Of a DNA stretch of 64,000 nucleotides, positions 44,423 to 54,172 are shown piece after piece (within the stretch, counting starts at the first letter, position 1; every line of letters starts with the position of its first letter). The position numbers and the translations under genes were made by a program. The notes under the pieces were generated by a model. The model was not told the origin of the DNA. It ran no database searches and saw only the letters and a list, made by a program, of their open reading frames with translations. Location of the stretch: assembly GCA_017623575.1 (NCBI GenBank), contig JAGAOS010000014.1, positions 1-64,000 on the forward strand. The letters run 5' to 3'. The DNA comes from Clostridia bacterium (GTDB lineage: Bacteria > Bacillota > Clostridia > Oscillospirales > Acutalibacteraceae).

Positions 44423-46720
44423 ATGATTAAAAATTTGCGCGTATGTGATAATTTAAATCAGTTGGCGGCAGAGCCGCCCTATCGCCTTACCTTTGAGTAT
44501 GAGGAATTTGAACCAAAAAAGCTTCAGGCAGAAATAAAAAACAAAAACGGTGAAGTTGTTTGGCAGTGCAGTGAGGATTTTAAAATCCCTTATGTTTTTG
44601 CCAAAACCGAATTAACACGGCTGGAGGATTACTTTTTTGGTATTACCCTTATAAACGAAAAAGGTGAAACCGATACCGCAGAGGTTCCCTTTAAGGTGGG
44701 ACTTTTGGGGGATTTTGAAAATGCCGAGTATATAGGCGCCGCATTTTCAGATACCGCGCCTATTCTTCATAAGAGCTTTGAGGTTTCATCCACCGAAAAT
44801 GCAGTTTTGTACCTTTTAACACTTGGCTTTTCTAAGTGTTATATAAACGGTGTTTTGGTAAGTGATGAATATTTTGCCGTTAATTCCGATTATCACAAGC
44901 GCAACACCGAAAATATGCAGTTGATTTATCCTTTAAAGGATGAATTTTCCTATTCACAGTATTACAGAGCTTATGATGTTTCAAGCCTTTTGGAGGTTGG
45001 CGAAAACCATATTGCGGTGATTTTGGGCAACGGTTGGTATAATCAAACCGCCCGCATTGCCGAGGGGCATATGGAATACGGCGAGCCTAAAATTAAGCTT
45101 ATGCTTAAAACCAAAAATGATACTGTTGTTTCTGATGAATATTTTGAAGCGTTGGAAAGCCCTGTAGTTTACAATCAGCTTTTTGTGGGCGAAATGCAGG
45201 ATTTATCAATTCCACTTATGCCCGCCCTTTTTGGCGACGGGGATGAGATTTCCACAGTAATGGTATTCCCGCCTGAGGACACCACCCTACGAGCCGCCCA
45301 TTTCCCCGCCGACAGGGTTGTAAATGAAATAATCCCTGCCCCCGTTTTAAAGGGGGAAGGCTTCTGCCTTTATGATGCTGGCAAAAATCTTTCGGGACTT
45401 GTTAAAATAACCACCTCGGCAGAGTACGGTGAACAGATTAAAATTACATACGGTGAAAATTTAACCGATAAAAATGAGCTTGGGTGTTCGTATGACCAGA
45501 CCGATGTGTTTGTAGCATCGGGAAAAGAGGATGAAAGCATTTCGCCCTTTTTTGTTTGGCACGGCTTCAGATATTTTAAAATCGAGGGCTATGTTACAGA
45601 TGTTACGGTGCTGGAAATTCAGTGTGATTTAAATATTCAAGGCAAGCTTACAGCATCAAATCAGCTTATTAATGAGGCTGTTGAAATCTACCAAAACTCA
45701 CAGTGGAGCAATATGCACTGCGGAGTGCCAAGCGATTGTCCCCACCGCGAGCGGCTTGGCTATACGGGTGACGGTCAGCTTACAGCATCCTCTGCTATGT
45801 ACCTTGCCGATTGCCGTAGCTTTTACCGCAAATGGATAAGAGATATTGCAGACGGTCAGTGTAAAAAATCGGGTCACATTCAGCATACCGCCCCCTTTGG
45901 CGGCGGCGGTGGCGGTCCTGCAGGCTGGGGCGGTGCAATGATAGTGGTTCCATGGCAGTATTATCTGCATTATGGTGAGCTTGATATTTTAGAGGAATAT
46001 TACCAAAATATGCTCCGCTTTGTAGATTATATGGAAAGCCGCAGTGAAAATAACATAGTTGTTCGTGAAGAAGAGGGCGGCTGGTGCCTTGGTGAGTGGT
46101 GTACCCCCGAAAAGGTTGAGCTTACCGAAGGCTATGTAAACACCTGCCTTTATACTGAGCAGCTTGGTATGTTAAAGCAGATAGCCGAAATTCTGGGCGA
46201 TTACGGTGTATCGGGCGAAATAGAAAATAAAATCAATGCCAAGCGCCTTGCCATACGCAATGAATTTTTTGTGGATGGCATTTGGGATTGCGGCAAGCAG
46301 GCGGCACCCCTATTTGCCTATGCGGCGGGCGCGGCAACCTTGGATGAAATAATCCCCACCCTTGAGGGTTATAAGGGCGGCAGTTTGGATACCGGTATTT
46401 TAGGTTTTCCAATACTTATAAAAGCATTTTTTGATGCCGATATGGGTGATGTGGCAATTGAATTGCTTACAAATACCAATCCGCCATCTGTTACAAGTAT
46501 GGTAAGCAGGCTGGGTTGCACTACCCTTTGTGAAAACTTAAATGGTGACGGCTCACGCAATCATCCTATGTTTGGCTCATTTGTGGGCATATTAATTGAA
46601 AATATGCTGGGTGTGGAGCTTAATCGCCATACGGCAGGCTTTACGGGAGATTGGCGCACCGCCCCATTAAAGGGAGTCGGCGGCAAAATCTTTACCCCCA
46701 ACGGATATATAAATATTTAA
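44423..46720 (+). CDS. Alpha-L-rhamnosidase-like, GH78
   Basis: The 765-aa product lacks a signal peptide. It has N-terminal beta domains (1-400) and an (alpha/alpha)6 barrel with GVPSDCPHRERLGYTGDGQL (about 431-450), the typical GH78 general-acid region, then GGWCLGEWCTPE and the C-terminal NGDGSRNHPMFGS region. It hydrolyses alpha-L-rhamnosides inside the cell. It starts only 15 nt after the secA stop and has a weak ribosome binding site, so readthrough from secA is likely although the functions are unrelated. Confidence 0.88.
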   Translation: MIKNLRVCDNLNQLAAEPPYRLTFEYEEFEPKKLQAEIKNKNGEVVWQCSEDFKIPYVFAKTELTRLEDYFFGITLINEKGETDTAEVPFKVGLLGDFENAEYIGAAFSDTAPILHKSFEVSSTENAVLYLLTLGFSKCYINGVLVSDEYFAVNSDYHKRNTENMQLIYPLKDEFSYSQYYRAYDVSSLLEVGENHIAVILGNGWYNQTARIAEGHMEYGEPKIKLMLKTKNDTVVSDEYFEALESPVVYNQLFVGEMQDLSIPLMPALFGDGDEISTVMVFPPEDTTLRAAHFPADRVVNEIIPAPVLKGEGFCLYDAGKNLSGLVKITTSAEYGEQIKITYGENLTDKNELGCSYDQTDVFVASGKEDESISPFFVWHGFRYFKIEGYVTDVTVLEIQCDLNIQGKLTASNQLINEAVEIYQNSQWSNMHCGVPSDCPHRERLGYTGDGQLTASSAMYLADCRSFYRKWIRDIADGQCKKSGHIQHTAPFGGGGGGPAGWGGAMIVVPWQYYLHYGELDILEEYYQNMLRFVDYMESRSENNIVVREEEGGWCLGEWCTPEKVELTEGYVNTCLYTEQLGMLKQIAEILGDYGVSGEIENKINAKRLAIRNEFFVDGIWDCGKQAAPLFAYAAGAATLDEIIPTLEGYKGGSLDTGILGFPILIKAFFDADMGDVAIELLTNTNPPSVTSMVSRLGCTTLCENLNGDGSRNHPMFGSFVGILIENMLGVELNRHTAGFTGDWRTAPLKGVGGKIFTPNGYINI

Positions 46721-46766
46721 ATCAGAGGGTAAAATATTAATTCTCTGTTCAAAGAAGGTTTTTTAA

Positions 46767-47561
46767 ATGCATATTAAAGATGCAAAAAGAGTTGTTATTA
46801 AAATTGGTTCATCAAGCCTTACCTATGATAACGGCAAGCCTAATCTTCGCAAAATAGAAAAGCTTGCCCGCGTGGTTTCAGACCTTAAAAACAGCGGTAA
46901 GGAAATTGTTTTGGTGTCATCGGGCGCCATTGCGGTTGGTGTTGGTCGTCTTGGCCTTAAAGAGCGACCCACAACAACCAAGGGCAAGCAGGCGGCTGCG
47001 GCAATCGGTCAGTGCGACCTTATGAGCATTTATGACCGCTTTTTTTCAGAATACGGATATGTTCCCGCACAGATTCTTATTACCCGTGATGTTATTGATA
47101 ATGATGAGCGCAGAAATAATGTTATAAACACCATTGAAGCCATTCTGGAGCTGGATGCAATTCCAATTATAAATGAAAATGACAGCGTTTCATTTGAAGA
47201 AATCCTATTTGGCGATAACGATAATCTTTCGGCAATTGTTGCTGATTTAGCCCACGCGGATGCGCTGATTATTTTAACCGATATTGATGGATTTTATGAC
47301 AGTAACCCCAAGGAAAATGAGGATGCAAGGCTTATTGTAAGGGTTAAGAAAATTACCGATGAAATGCTTTTGGCGGCGGGCGGCAGTGGTTCTAACCGCG
47401 GTACGGGTGGTATGCACACTAAATTAGAGGCGGCTCGCTTTGCTACCGAGCGCGGCATAGCCGTTCAGGTTATGTCGGGCGATAACCCCGCGCTTCTTTA
47501 TGACCTTTTTGACGGTCATTCGGTGGGTACATTCTTTGAACCAAGCTTGACGGGAGAATAA
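46767..47561 (+). CDS. proB: Glutamate 5-kinase
   Basis: The 264-aa product is an amino-acid-kinase fold: RVVIKIGSSSLT at the N-terminus, LVSSGAIAVGVGRL, INENDSVS and GGMHTKLEAA. It phosphorylates glutamate for proline synthesis. The C-terminal PUA domain found in E. coli ProB is absent, a common short form. proA follows after 4 nt. Confidence 0.95.
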   Translation: MHIKDAKRVVIKIGSSSLTYDNGKPNLRKIEKLARVVSDLKNSGKEIVLVSSGAIAVGVGRLGLKERPTTTKGKQAAAAIGQCDLMSIYDRFFSEYGYVPAQILITRDVIDNDERRNNVINTIEAILELDAIPIINENDSVSFEEILFGDNDNLSAIVADLAHADALIILTDIDGFYDSNPKENEDARLIVRVKKITDEMLLAAGGSGSNRGTGGMHTKLEAARFATERGIAVQVMSGDNPALLYDLFDGHSVGTFFEPSLTGE

Positions 47562-47565
47562 ATAA

Positions 47566-48807
47566 ATGAAAACAGTTGAACAACTTGGTATTGCCGCAAA
47601 AAAGGCGGCAGCAGTATTAGCATCTGCCTCAAGTGAGCAGAAAAACAAGCTTTTGCTTTTAGCGGCAGATATGCTTATTGAAAATGAGGCAGAGCTTATA
47701 TCAGAAAATGAAAAGGATATTCAAGCAGGCAGGGCGGCAGGTCTTACCGATTCCCTTTTAGACAGGCTTCGCCTTACCCCTCAGCGCATTGCAGATATGG
47801 CGGCGGGACTCAGAGAAATCGCTATGGAAAGCGACCCCGTAGGTGAGGTTGTTGAGGGTATAAAACGACCCAACGGTATGCGAATTTCTAAAATCCGTGT
47901 TCCCTTAGGTGTTGTTGGAATTATTTATGAGGCGCGCCCCAATGTTACAGCCGATGCCTTTGGAATTTGCCTTAAGGCGGGTAATGCCGTTATTCTTAGG
48001 GGCGGCAAGGAGGCTATCCGTTCCAATCTTGCTATTATTAAGGTTTTAAAGGATGCCGTAATCAAGTCGGGACTACCCGAAGGTACTGTGGATTTGGTAG
48101 AGGATACCACCCGCAATTCTGCAAATGAGCTTATGAAGCTTCAGTATTTGGATTTGCTTATTCCCAGAGGTGGAGCGTCTTTAATTCGCGCAACGGTTCA
48201 GAATGCCACAGTTCCCGTAATTGAAACGGGTGTGGGCAACTGCCATGCCTTTGTAGATGAATCTGCCGACCTTCAAATGGCTGTGGATATAGTAGAAAAC
48301 GGTAAATGTCAGCGACCCTCAGTATGCAACGCGCTGGAAACACTTCTTGTTCATAAAAATGTGGCAGAAAAGGCTCTGCCTATGATAAATGAGGCTTTAA
48401 AAAAGCATAATACCCTTGTTAAGGGTTGTGAGCAAACCTGTAAAATTTTAAAGGATGCAGTGCCCGCAACCAATGAGGACTACAGCACCGAATTTTTGGA
48501 TTACATAATAGCGGTTAAGGTTGTGGATTCGTTGGATGCCGCGATGGAGCATATAAGAAAATATTCCACAGGGCATAGCGAGTGCATTGTTACCCAGTCC
48601 TACAAAAATGCCGAGCGCTTTGTAAATGAGCTGGATGCCGCCGCCCTTTATGTAAATGCATCCACCCGCTTTACAGATGGCGGTCAGTTTGGAATGGGCG
48701 CGGAAATAGGCATTTCTACAGGCAAGCTACACGCACGCGGTCCTATGGGAATAAAGGATTTAACAACAGTAAAATTTATTGTTCGCGGCGACGGACAGAT
48801 AAGGTAG
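47566..48807 (+). CDS. proA: Gamma-glutamyl phosphate reductase
   Basis: The 413-aa product is an aldehyde-dehydrogenase-fold enzyme with PLGVVGIIYEARPNVT, LRGGKEAIRSN and the catalytic Cys in ENGKCQRPSVCNALETLLVH. It converts glutamyl phosphate to glutamate semialdehyde with NADPH, the second step of proline synthesis. GGGAGAA upstream. In operon with proB; the permease gene follows after 9 nt. Confidence 0.96.
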   Translation: MKTVEQLGIAAKKAAAVLASASSEQKNKLLLLAADMLIENEAELISENEKDIQAGRAAGLTDSLLDRLRLTPQRIADMAAGLREIAMESDPVGEVVEGIKRPNGMRISKIRVPLGVVGIIYEARPNVTADAFGICLKAGNAVILRGGKEAIRSNLAIIKVLKDAVIKSGLPEGTVDLVEDTTRNSANELMKLQYLDLLIPRGGASLIRATVQNATVPVIETGVGNCHAFVDESADLQMAVDIVENGKCQRPSVCNALETLLVHKNVAEKALPMINEALKKHNTLVKGCEQTCKILKDAVPATNEDYSTEFLDYIIAVKVVDSLDAAMEHIRKYSTGHSECIVTQSYKNAERFVNELDAAALYVNASTRFTDGGQFGMGAEIGISTGKLHARGPMGIKDLTTVKFIVRGDGQIR

Positions 48808-48816
48808 GCTAGTGTT

Positions 48817-50007
48817 ATGCAGAAGAAAAAATCAAGTGTTTCCAATTTTAGAAAAATCTGGTTGCCCTTATTTTTATTTGTGGTAGCCATAATTACCTTT
48901 TATAAGGTTGTTGATGATTTACCAAAGGTATTTGCCGCAATTTTAAATGTAATAAGTGTAATAAGCCCCTTTATAGGCGGTATTGTTATTGCTTTTATTC
49001 TTTACAAGCCGGCATATGCATTAGAAAAGCTTTGCCTTAAAAGCAACAAAAGCTTTTTAAAGAATAATGCAAGGGGAATTTCTGTTTTAACCTGTTATCT
49101 TGCTTTGATTTTGCTTTTGGCTGTTATTCTTTATTTGTTTTTACCAAGATTTTTTAACAGCGTAATGGAGCTTGTTCAGGATTTGCCGGGTTATTTTAAC
49201 TCCGCAGTGGCTTACATCAGTGGTCTTATTGGACCCGACGGAAAGATTTTTGGTATTGATGTTAGCGGAATTTTAAGCAGTATAAATGTTAATGATATAC
49301 TAAGCTTTTTTGATTTGAATGCAGTTGGAAAATATGCAGGCGAAATTTTAGGCGCAACAGGCGCAATAGTTGATGTATTTATGGCATTTGTTGTTTCTGT
49401 TTATGTGCTTCTTGGCAGAAATCATCTTATTAAAGTATTTAAAAAGCTTTTAAGTCTGGTAATTCCAAGGGAGCGTATATCTAAATTCAAGGGGCTTTCG
49501 GTACGCATTTCAGAAATATTCTACAACTATATTTACAGTCAGCTTATTGATTGCGCCATTGTTTGCGTGCTTTTAACAATAGTATTCTACATTATCGGCT
49601 TGCCATATGCACTGCTTCTTGGTATTTTAATGGGTCTTTGCAACATCATACCATATTTCGGCTCTATTATAGGTGGCATTGGGGTTGTGCTTATAACCCT
49701 TATCTCCAGCGGAGATATTTTAAAGGCTGTTATTGCCCTTGTATTAATTATTGTTGTACAGCAGGTGGACGCCAACCTTATTCAGCCCAGAATCGTTGCC
49801 GAATCGGTAGGACTCAGACCTTTATATGTTTTGCTTGCAATTATGATAGGCAGTGGACTTTTCGGCTTTGTGGGAATTATAATTGGTGTTCCCGTAATGG
49901 CGGTTATAAGAATGATTATTGTTGATTACATTAAACGGTTGGGCGGTAAGGATACCCCTATTGTTGAAAAGCAAAGAGAGCTTATTGCCGAAAAGGAAGA
50001 CCAGTAG
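48817..50007 (+). CDS. AI-2E family permease (PerM/YdiK/YtvI-like)
   Basis: The 396-aa product has about eight membrane helices with the family hallmarks in LGILMGLCNIIPYFGSIIGGIG (split here over residues 270-291) and the C-terminal QQVDANLIQPRIVAESVGLRPL region. Family members move AI-2, small anions or Na+/Li+ by proton antiport; the substrate here is unknown. A 22-residue basic N-terminus precedes helix 1. Cotranscribed with proBA. Confidence 0.88.
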   Translation: MQKKKSSVSNFRKIWLPLFLFVVAIITFYKVVDDLPKVFAAILNVISVISPFIGGIVIAFILYKPAYALEKLCLKSNKSFLKNNARGISVLTCYLALILLLAVILYLFLPRFFNSVMELVQDLPGYFNSAVAYISGLIGPDGKIFGIDVSGILSSINVNDILSFFDLNAVGKYAGEILGATGAIVDVFMAFVVSVYVLLGRNHLIKVFKKLLSLVIPRERISKFKGLSVRISEIFYNYIYSQLIDCAIVCVLLTIVFYIIGLPYALLLGILMGLCNIIPYFGSIIGGIGVVLITLISSGDILKAVIALVLIIVVQQVDANLIQPRIVAESVGLRPLYVLLAIMIGSGLFGFVGIIIGVPVMAVIRMIIVDYIKRLGGKDTPIVEKQRELIAEKEDQ

Positions 50008-50041
50008 GGTAGGCGGTACAGCTTCGCCCCGTTCCGCGACC

Positions 50042-50308
50042 GGAACGCCAAGCGTTCTTTTATTACGAATAAATCTGTGGATGCGGCTTGGTATTTACCC
50101 CGCGTCCATTTTATTTGTGGGTATAAGGCGGTTTTTAGTCTGTGCTTTGCCTTTTTAAAGCCACCCGATAAATTGGCAATTTACACCGTAGGGAATGACC
50201 TGCGTGTCATTCCGTAAAAAAATATAAATTGCGGTATTTATACGGAACAACACATAGGTTGTTCCCTACGGTTTGAAATGCCGACGGCATTTCAAACTAT
50301 AATTTATC
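50042..50308 (+). repeat. Intergenic repeat family A, copy 3
   Basis: It has GGAACGCCAAGCGTTC, TTATTACGAATAAATCTGTGG, CCGCGTCCATTTTATTTGTGGGTATAAGGCGG, then a GATAAATT...CTATAATTTATC module about 145 nt long with an internal CCGTAGGGAATGACC / GGTTGTTCCCTACGG inverted pair. It lies directly downstream of the permease gene. Confidence 0.85.
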
Positions 50309-50315
50309 AACTTAA

Positions 50316-50354
50316 ACAAAGCCTCGTTCCGCAGAAGTGGAACGAGGCTTTGTT
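50316..50354. terminator. Bidirectional terminator
   Basis: AAAGCCTCGTTCC and GGAACGAGGCTTT pair around an 8-nt loop, between the convergent permease and spore-coat genes. Confidence 0.85.
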
Positions 50355-50386
50355 ATGCATATTAAACCATATAATAAAATTCACCT

Positions 50387-50761
50387 TTACCTATTTGGGT
50401 CGTAAATGGTAACAAATTTAATGGAATACAAATCGCAAATCATATATCTGTCCTTAGAACGGTCGTACAAAACAATGTAGCTGACACCTACATTTGTAAG
50501 CTGTCCGCTTCGGGTGGTAAGACCGCTTGTGCCTATTAAAAATTCCACATCCATATATTCGCCAATGTTATCACGCATAATCTGTTGAATAGAGCCTTGG
50601 TAGGCATCATACCCAATGCCCGAGGGCACTGAAAATCCGTTGCCACTGCCCGACGGACTGCCCGTAGGGTTACTTGAATTAAGTCGGTTGCCCCCACCGT
50701 CATTGTTAATATTGCGGGCTTGCCCCTGCAAATTGCTTCCCATAAATCCATTGTTGTTCAC
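50387..50761 (-). CDS. gerQ: GerQ-like spore coat protein
   Basis: The product (about 124 aa) has a low-complexity Asn/Gly/Ser N-terminus and a C-terminal domain (IQQIMRDNIGEYMDVEFLIG...DRYMICDLYSIKFVTIYD) resembling the GerQ core. In Bacillus GerQ is cross-linked into the coat and keeps CwlJ in place. A CwlJ-like gene lies just upstream, supporting the match. GTG 50761 is chosen since AAGGAG ends 8 nt before it; an in-frame GTG at 50770 overlaps that site. Confidence 0.75.
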   Translation of the reverse strand: MNNNGFMGSNLQGQARNINNDGGGNRLNSSNPTGSPSGSGNGFSVPSGIGYDAYQGSIQQIMRDNIGEYMDVEFLIGTSGLTTRSGQLTNVGVSYIVLYDRSKDRYMICDLYSIKFVTIYDPNR

Positions 50762-50811
50762 AGTAATCACTCCTTAGCTTGATGAGGCAGAAATCGCCAT
50801 TTAAGGTGGAT

Positions 50812-51249
50812 TTAAGTTTCGGCATAATAGGCTGTTGGGTTATAAAAGCAGTGGTCACCTATTCGCACCGCAAACACCCCCGACCTGCCGGGAAAATTCT
50901 GTCTGCAGGTGGTACTAAAGGGATTAAAATACCATAAAGCCGAGCCTAAATTGGTAAGTCGGTTGCCCGCAAGCGCCCAATCGGCAATGTTAAAATGCTC
51001 GTTTTGCGGATTCATATTATAAATGTTTTGGGGATTATATCTGCCACCCAGCGTTTCGGTGGCGCAGTCAAATTGCCCGGGTTGAAAAATAACATTTCTA
51101 AGACTTCCCCCAAGCCGTGAGTATTCACCCACACTTGCCTGAACCCTGTTCATAACAACGCTTGCAACCGCTTTCATACCGTTTTCACCCTCGCCACCTG
51201 CCTCACACTGAATAATGCGGGCTAAAAGCTCTCTGTCGCTATATGCCAA
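50812..51249 (-). CDS. cwlJ: Spore cortex-lytic cell wall hydrolase, SleB/CwlJ type
   Basis: The product (about 146 aa) is a single Hydrolase_2 domain: YSDRELLARIIQCEAGGE with the catalytic Glu, then MKAVASVVMNRVQ and a C-terminal FGRVGDHCFY-like FAVRIGDHCFYN segment. With no peptidoglycan-binding domain or clear signal peptide it fits CwlJ rather than SleB. It would act in cortex degradation during germination. The best start is TTG 51249 after AGGTGAT; a GTG at 51258 lies within that site. gerQ is directly downstream. Confidence 0.82.
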   Translation of the reverse strand: MAYSDRELLARIIQCEAGGEGENGMKAVASVVMNRVQASVGEYSRLGGSLRNVIFQPGQFDCATETLGGRYNPQNIYNMNPQNEHFNIADWALAGNRLTNLGSALWYFNPFSTTCRQNFPGRSGVFAVRIGDHCFYNPTAYYAET

Positions 51250-51326
51250 CCGTATCACCTCGGTTAAGTATATTCGCCATTAACAGGGTTTATAACAAAT
51301 ATGTAAAATATTCGGGTACAATAAAA

Positions 51327-51375
51327 CTGCAACAGAGGTGATTTTACATTTCACCTTTGTCGCAGTTGCTTTTTA
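51327..51375 (-). terminator. Terminator for the decarboxylase gene
   Basis: On the minus strand AACTGCGACAAAGGTGA pairs with TCACCTCTGTTGCAGTT, followed by TTATT. The plus strand reads into GCTTTTTAA. Confidence 0.75.
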
Positions 51376-52698
51376 AATAACAACAGCAGTTTCTTTAATG
51401 CCGTAATATTCAAGTGTATTTATTACATTTTGGTCTATCAGCTCGCCACTCATAACTATGGGTACGGCGGGCGGACAGCCCACAGTGGGCAGTGCCGCTA
51501 TTCGCCCCAAGGCATTTTGGGTTTTTACAATTTCAGATTGTGAAAATGCCGCTTTACTTACCGATATTTTTTTGGTTGGCAGAGTAAAGCTTGGCGGGGT
51601 GCTTTTTATTCTTTCTTTTTTGGGCAGATTTTTAAGCACATCTGAAATTTCACTAAGGCAATCATCAGAGTTTTCAGGGGTTAGCATAAGGGTTATAAAA
51701 TCGGCATCAAAAAACTCGGCAATAAGCCCTGAATTTTGCATATATTCGGCTATTTCGGTACCATTGTAGCCGTAAGCACTTGTCAATATTGTTATTTTAA
51801 GCGGCTCACTACCTATAAGTGTGTAGCCGTAATCTTCAAGGGCTTTTTTAAGCTTTTCTACCTTTTTAATAAAGGCGGCAAGATTTTCTTTATAGCCATA
51901 TAAATACTTATTTGCCATATCCAGCGATTGCAAAATAAGGTATGATGGACTTGTGGAGCCAAACATAGCAAGAGCCTGCTTTGCATTGCTTTTGAAAAAT
52001 GGGTGGAGGCTGTTTTTTATGTGCAGATAGGCACCCCCCGTAAGCACAGGCAGGGTTTTGTGGGCAGAATCACAGCATAAATCGGCACCCAAATCTATGG
52101 GGTGTTGGGAATTTTGCAAAAATTTTAAATAGGCGCCGTGGGCGTTATCTATAAGCAGTAAAACATTGTATCTGCGGCAAACCTCACTTATTTTTTTAAT
52201 ATCAAGCCTGTTTCCAAGGTAGTCGGGGGAGGTAAGGTAGACCGCAAAGGGGAGTGTATCGGCAGATTTAAAATAATCTTCCATATCCTCTGCCGAAAAA
52301 TTAAGGGAGAGATAATTTTCACCGCTTCCGCAAAGCCAGTCAATATCTAAATCAAGCAAAGCGGCGGCGGTTAAAAAGGATTTGTGTGCATTTCTGCCTG
52401 CCGCAATAAGCCGATTTTTGTTGCCGCAAAAGCTCATAGCCAAATAAAGCATTGCCCTTATACAGTGTGATGACCCCTCGGTGGAATAAAAGGTGTCCGA
52501 CCCAAAAAGTGCTGATGCATTCTGCTCACTTTGCTTTATAATGCCGTTTGCTTCATAAAGACTGTCGGCACCCGCAATTTCGGTAATATCAAACTGTTCA
52601 AAGCCTAAAAGACCGCATCCCTTGTGACCGGGCATATGCAGTCTTTCATTTTTTTGCGATATGTAGTTTTTAACAAAGTCGCAAATAGGCGTGTTCAT
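51373..52698 (-). CDS. Orn/Lys/Arg decarboxylase family PLP enzyme
   Basis: The 441-aa product is an aspartate-aminotransferase-fold PLP protein with PGHKGCG at the N-terminus, the PLP lysine in CCDSAHKTLPVLTGGAY and a C-terminal Orn/Lys/Arg decarboxylase domain (about 370-435). It resembles YaaO/SpeA-type proteins of Firmicutes; arginine or lysine decarboxylation for polyamine synthesis is likely, but the substrate is not readable. It starts 3 nt after the scfB stop, so the two are coupled. GGAGAATAAAAT ribosome binding site. Confidence 0.87.
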   Translation of the reverse strand: MNTPICDFVKNYISQKNERLHMPGHKGCGLLGFEQFDITEIAGADSLYEANGIIKQSEQNASALFGSDTFYSTEGSSHCIRAMLYLAMSFCGNKNRLIAAGRNAHKSFLTAAALLDLDIDWLCGSGENYLSLNFSAEDMEDYFKSADTLPFAVYLTSPDYLGNRLDIKKISEVCRRYNVLLLIDNAHGAYLKFLQNSQHPIDLGADLCCDSAHKTLPVLTGGAYLHIKNSLHPFFKSNAKQALAMFGSTSPSYLILQSLDMANKYLYGYKENLAAFIKKVEKLKKALEDYGYTLIGSEPLKITILTSAYGYNGTEIAEYMQNSGLIAEFFDADFITLMLTPENSDDCLSEISDVLKNLPKKERIKSTPPSFTLPTKKISVSKAAFSQSEIVKTQNALGRIAALPTVGCPPAVPIVMSGELIDQNVINTLEYYGIKETAVVI

Positions 52699-52701
52699 AT
52701 T

Positions 52702-54081
52702 TTATTCTCCAAAGGCTTTGGCTATTTGCACCATAATGGCACATTCCATTCGTTTTTTAAACAGGTCACAGCCCGATTTGTAAATACCTTTAACCGAGCC
52801 TGTTGCGTGATAGGCGTTTGCGGCGCATCCGCCCGAGCAGTAAAGCCTTGCCCAACAGCTGCGACATTCCTCTCTTGCGTAGACATTACATTCAGCAAAG
52901 GAGTTTTGAATTTCCTTATTTGTAACACCCTGCCAGATGTCACCTAATTTAAACTTTTCATCGCCAACAAACTGGTGACAGGGGTAAAGGTCGCCCCAAG
53001 GGGTAACCGCCATATATTCAGTACCCGAGCCGCAACCCGAAATGCGTTTATAAATGCAGGGGCCGCCTGTTAAATCTATCATATAGTGGTAGAAGGTAAA
53101 GGGCTTACCTTCTTTATCCCTTTTAAGCATAAGTTCGGCTAGTTTTTCGTACTGCTCCATAACCACAGTTAAATCCTCCGGAGTAAGCTCTGAGGGGTCA
53201 CCTGCGGCGCACACAACCGGTTCCATACTAAGCTCGGTAAAGCCTAAATCCAGCATAACCTGAATATCCTTTAAAAAGTCGGGGTTTTGGTGGGTGAAGG
53301 TGCCACGCATATAGTAATTTTTGTTTTCTCTTGCCTTAACAAGCTTTTGAAATTTGGGTACGATTTTTTCCCAGCTTCCGTTACCGTTATAATCCACACG
53401 GCAGCGGTCGTGAACCTCTTTTCTGCCGTCTAGGCTCAGCACAACATTGCTCATTTCCTTATTGGCAAAGTCTATAACATCATCATCAATAAGAAGTCCG
53501 TTGGTGGTAAGCGTAAAGCGGAAGTTTTTGCCTTTTTCCTTTTCAATACTGCGTGCATAGGCAACAAGCTGCTTTACAACTTCAAAATTCATTAAAGGCT
53601 CGCCACCAAAAAAGTCTACCTCTAAATTGCGGCGGGTACCCGAATTTTCAATAAGCCAATCAAAGGCGCGCTTTCCAACCTCAAAGCTCATAACTGCCCG
53701 CTCACCCTGATATTTACCCTGACTTGCAAAGCAGTATTCACAGTTAAGGTTGCAGGTGTGTGCAATGTGCAGGCAAAGCGCCTTTACTACTCCTGATGTT
53801 TTTTGCTTTAAGGCGCCTGCCATTGGCTCAAAGGTGTCGGGAGTAAAAAGCTTGCCCGAATTTTTAAGCTCTGCAATCTGGTCATAACACTCATCAATAT
53901 CGGCGGGGGTAACACCCTCATAGGATGAATATTTTTCGTTTATTGCTGAAATTACAGCCTCGCGGGTATTATCCTCAAACAACCCGATAATGTCATAAGC
54001 AATATCATCTACGGCATGAACCGAACCGGAGCAAATATCTAATACAATATTGTATCCGTTAAGCTTGTACTGATGTACCAT
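52702..54081 (-). CDS. scfB: SCIFF peptide radical SAM maturase
   Basis: The product (459 aa) is a SPASM/RiPP radical SAM enzyme with CNLNCEYCFASQ binding the SAM [4Fe-4S] cluster, an N-terminal RiPP recognition-like domain (1-95) and a C-terminal cysteine array (CGSGTEY, CHQF, CNVYAREECRSCWARLYCSGGC). By family it forms thioether cross-links in the SCIFF peptide, whose gene lies just upstream. ATG 54081 follows AAGGAG; the upstream TTG at 54108 precedes that site. Confidence 0.93.
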   Translation of the reverse strand: MVHQYKLNGYNIVLDICSGSVHAVDDIAYDIIGLFEDNTREAVISAINEKYSSYEGVTPADIDECYDQIAELKNSGKLFTPDTFEPMAGALKQKTSGVVKALCLHIAHTCNLNCEYCFASQGKYQGERAVMSFEVGKRAFDWLIENSGTRRNLEVDFFGGEPLMNFEVVKQLVAYARSIEKEKGKNFRFTLTTNGLLIDDDVIDFANKEMSNVVLSLDGRKEVHDRCRVDYNGNGSWEKIVPKFQKLVKARENKNYYMRGTFTHQNPDFLKDIQVMLDLGFTELSMEPVVCAAGDPSELTPEDLTVVMEQYEKLAELMLKRDKEGKPFTFYHYMIDLTGGPCIYKRISGCGSGTEYMAVTPWGDLYPCHQFVGDEKFKLGDIWQGVTNKEIQNSFAECNVYAREECRSCWARLYCSGGCAANAYHATGSVKGIYKSGCDLFKKRMECAIMVQIAKAFGE

Positions 54082-54124
54082 AATTAAAAAATTCTCCTTG
54101 AAAATCAACTAAAAGGTAATATCA

Positions 54125-54160
54125 TAAAAAAAGCCGCCGGACATCCGGACGGCTGATTTT
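54125..54160 (-). terminator. Attenuating terminator between scfA and scfB
   Basis: On the minus strand AGCCGTCCGGATGTCCGGCGGCT forms an 8-9 bp stem followed by a T8 run. It would make much more scfA transcript than scfB, as suits a precursor peptide and its enzyme. Confidence 0.85.
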
Positions 54161-54172
54161 AAAGAGTTTAAA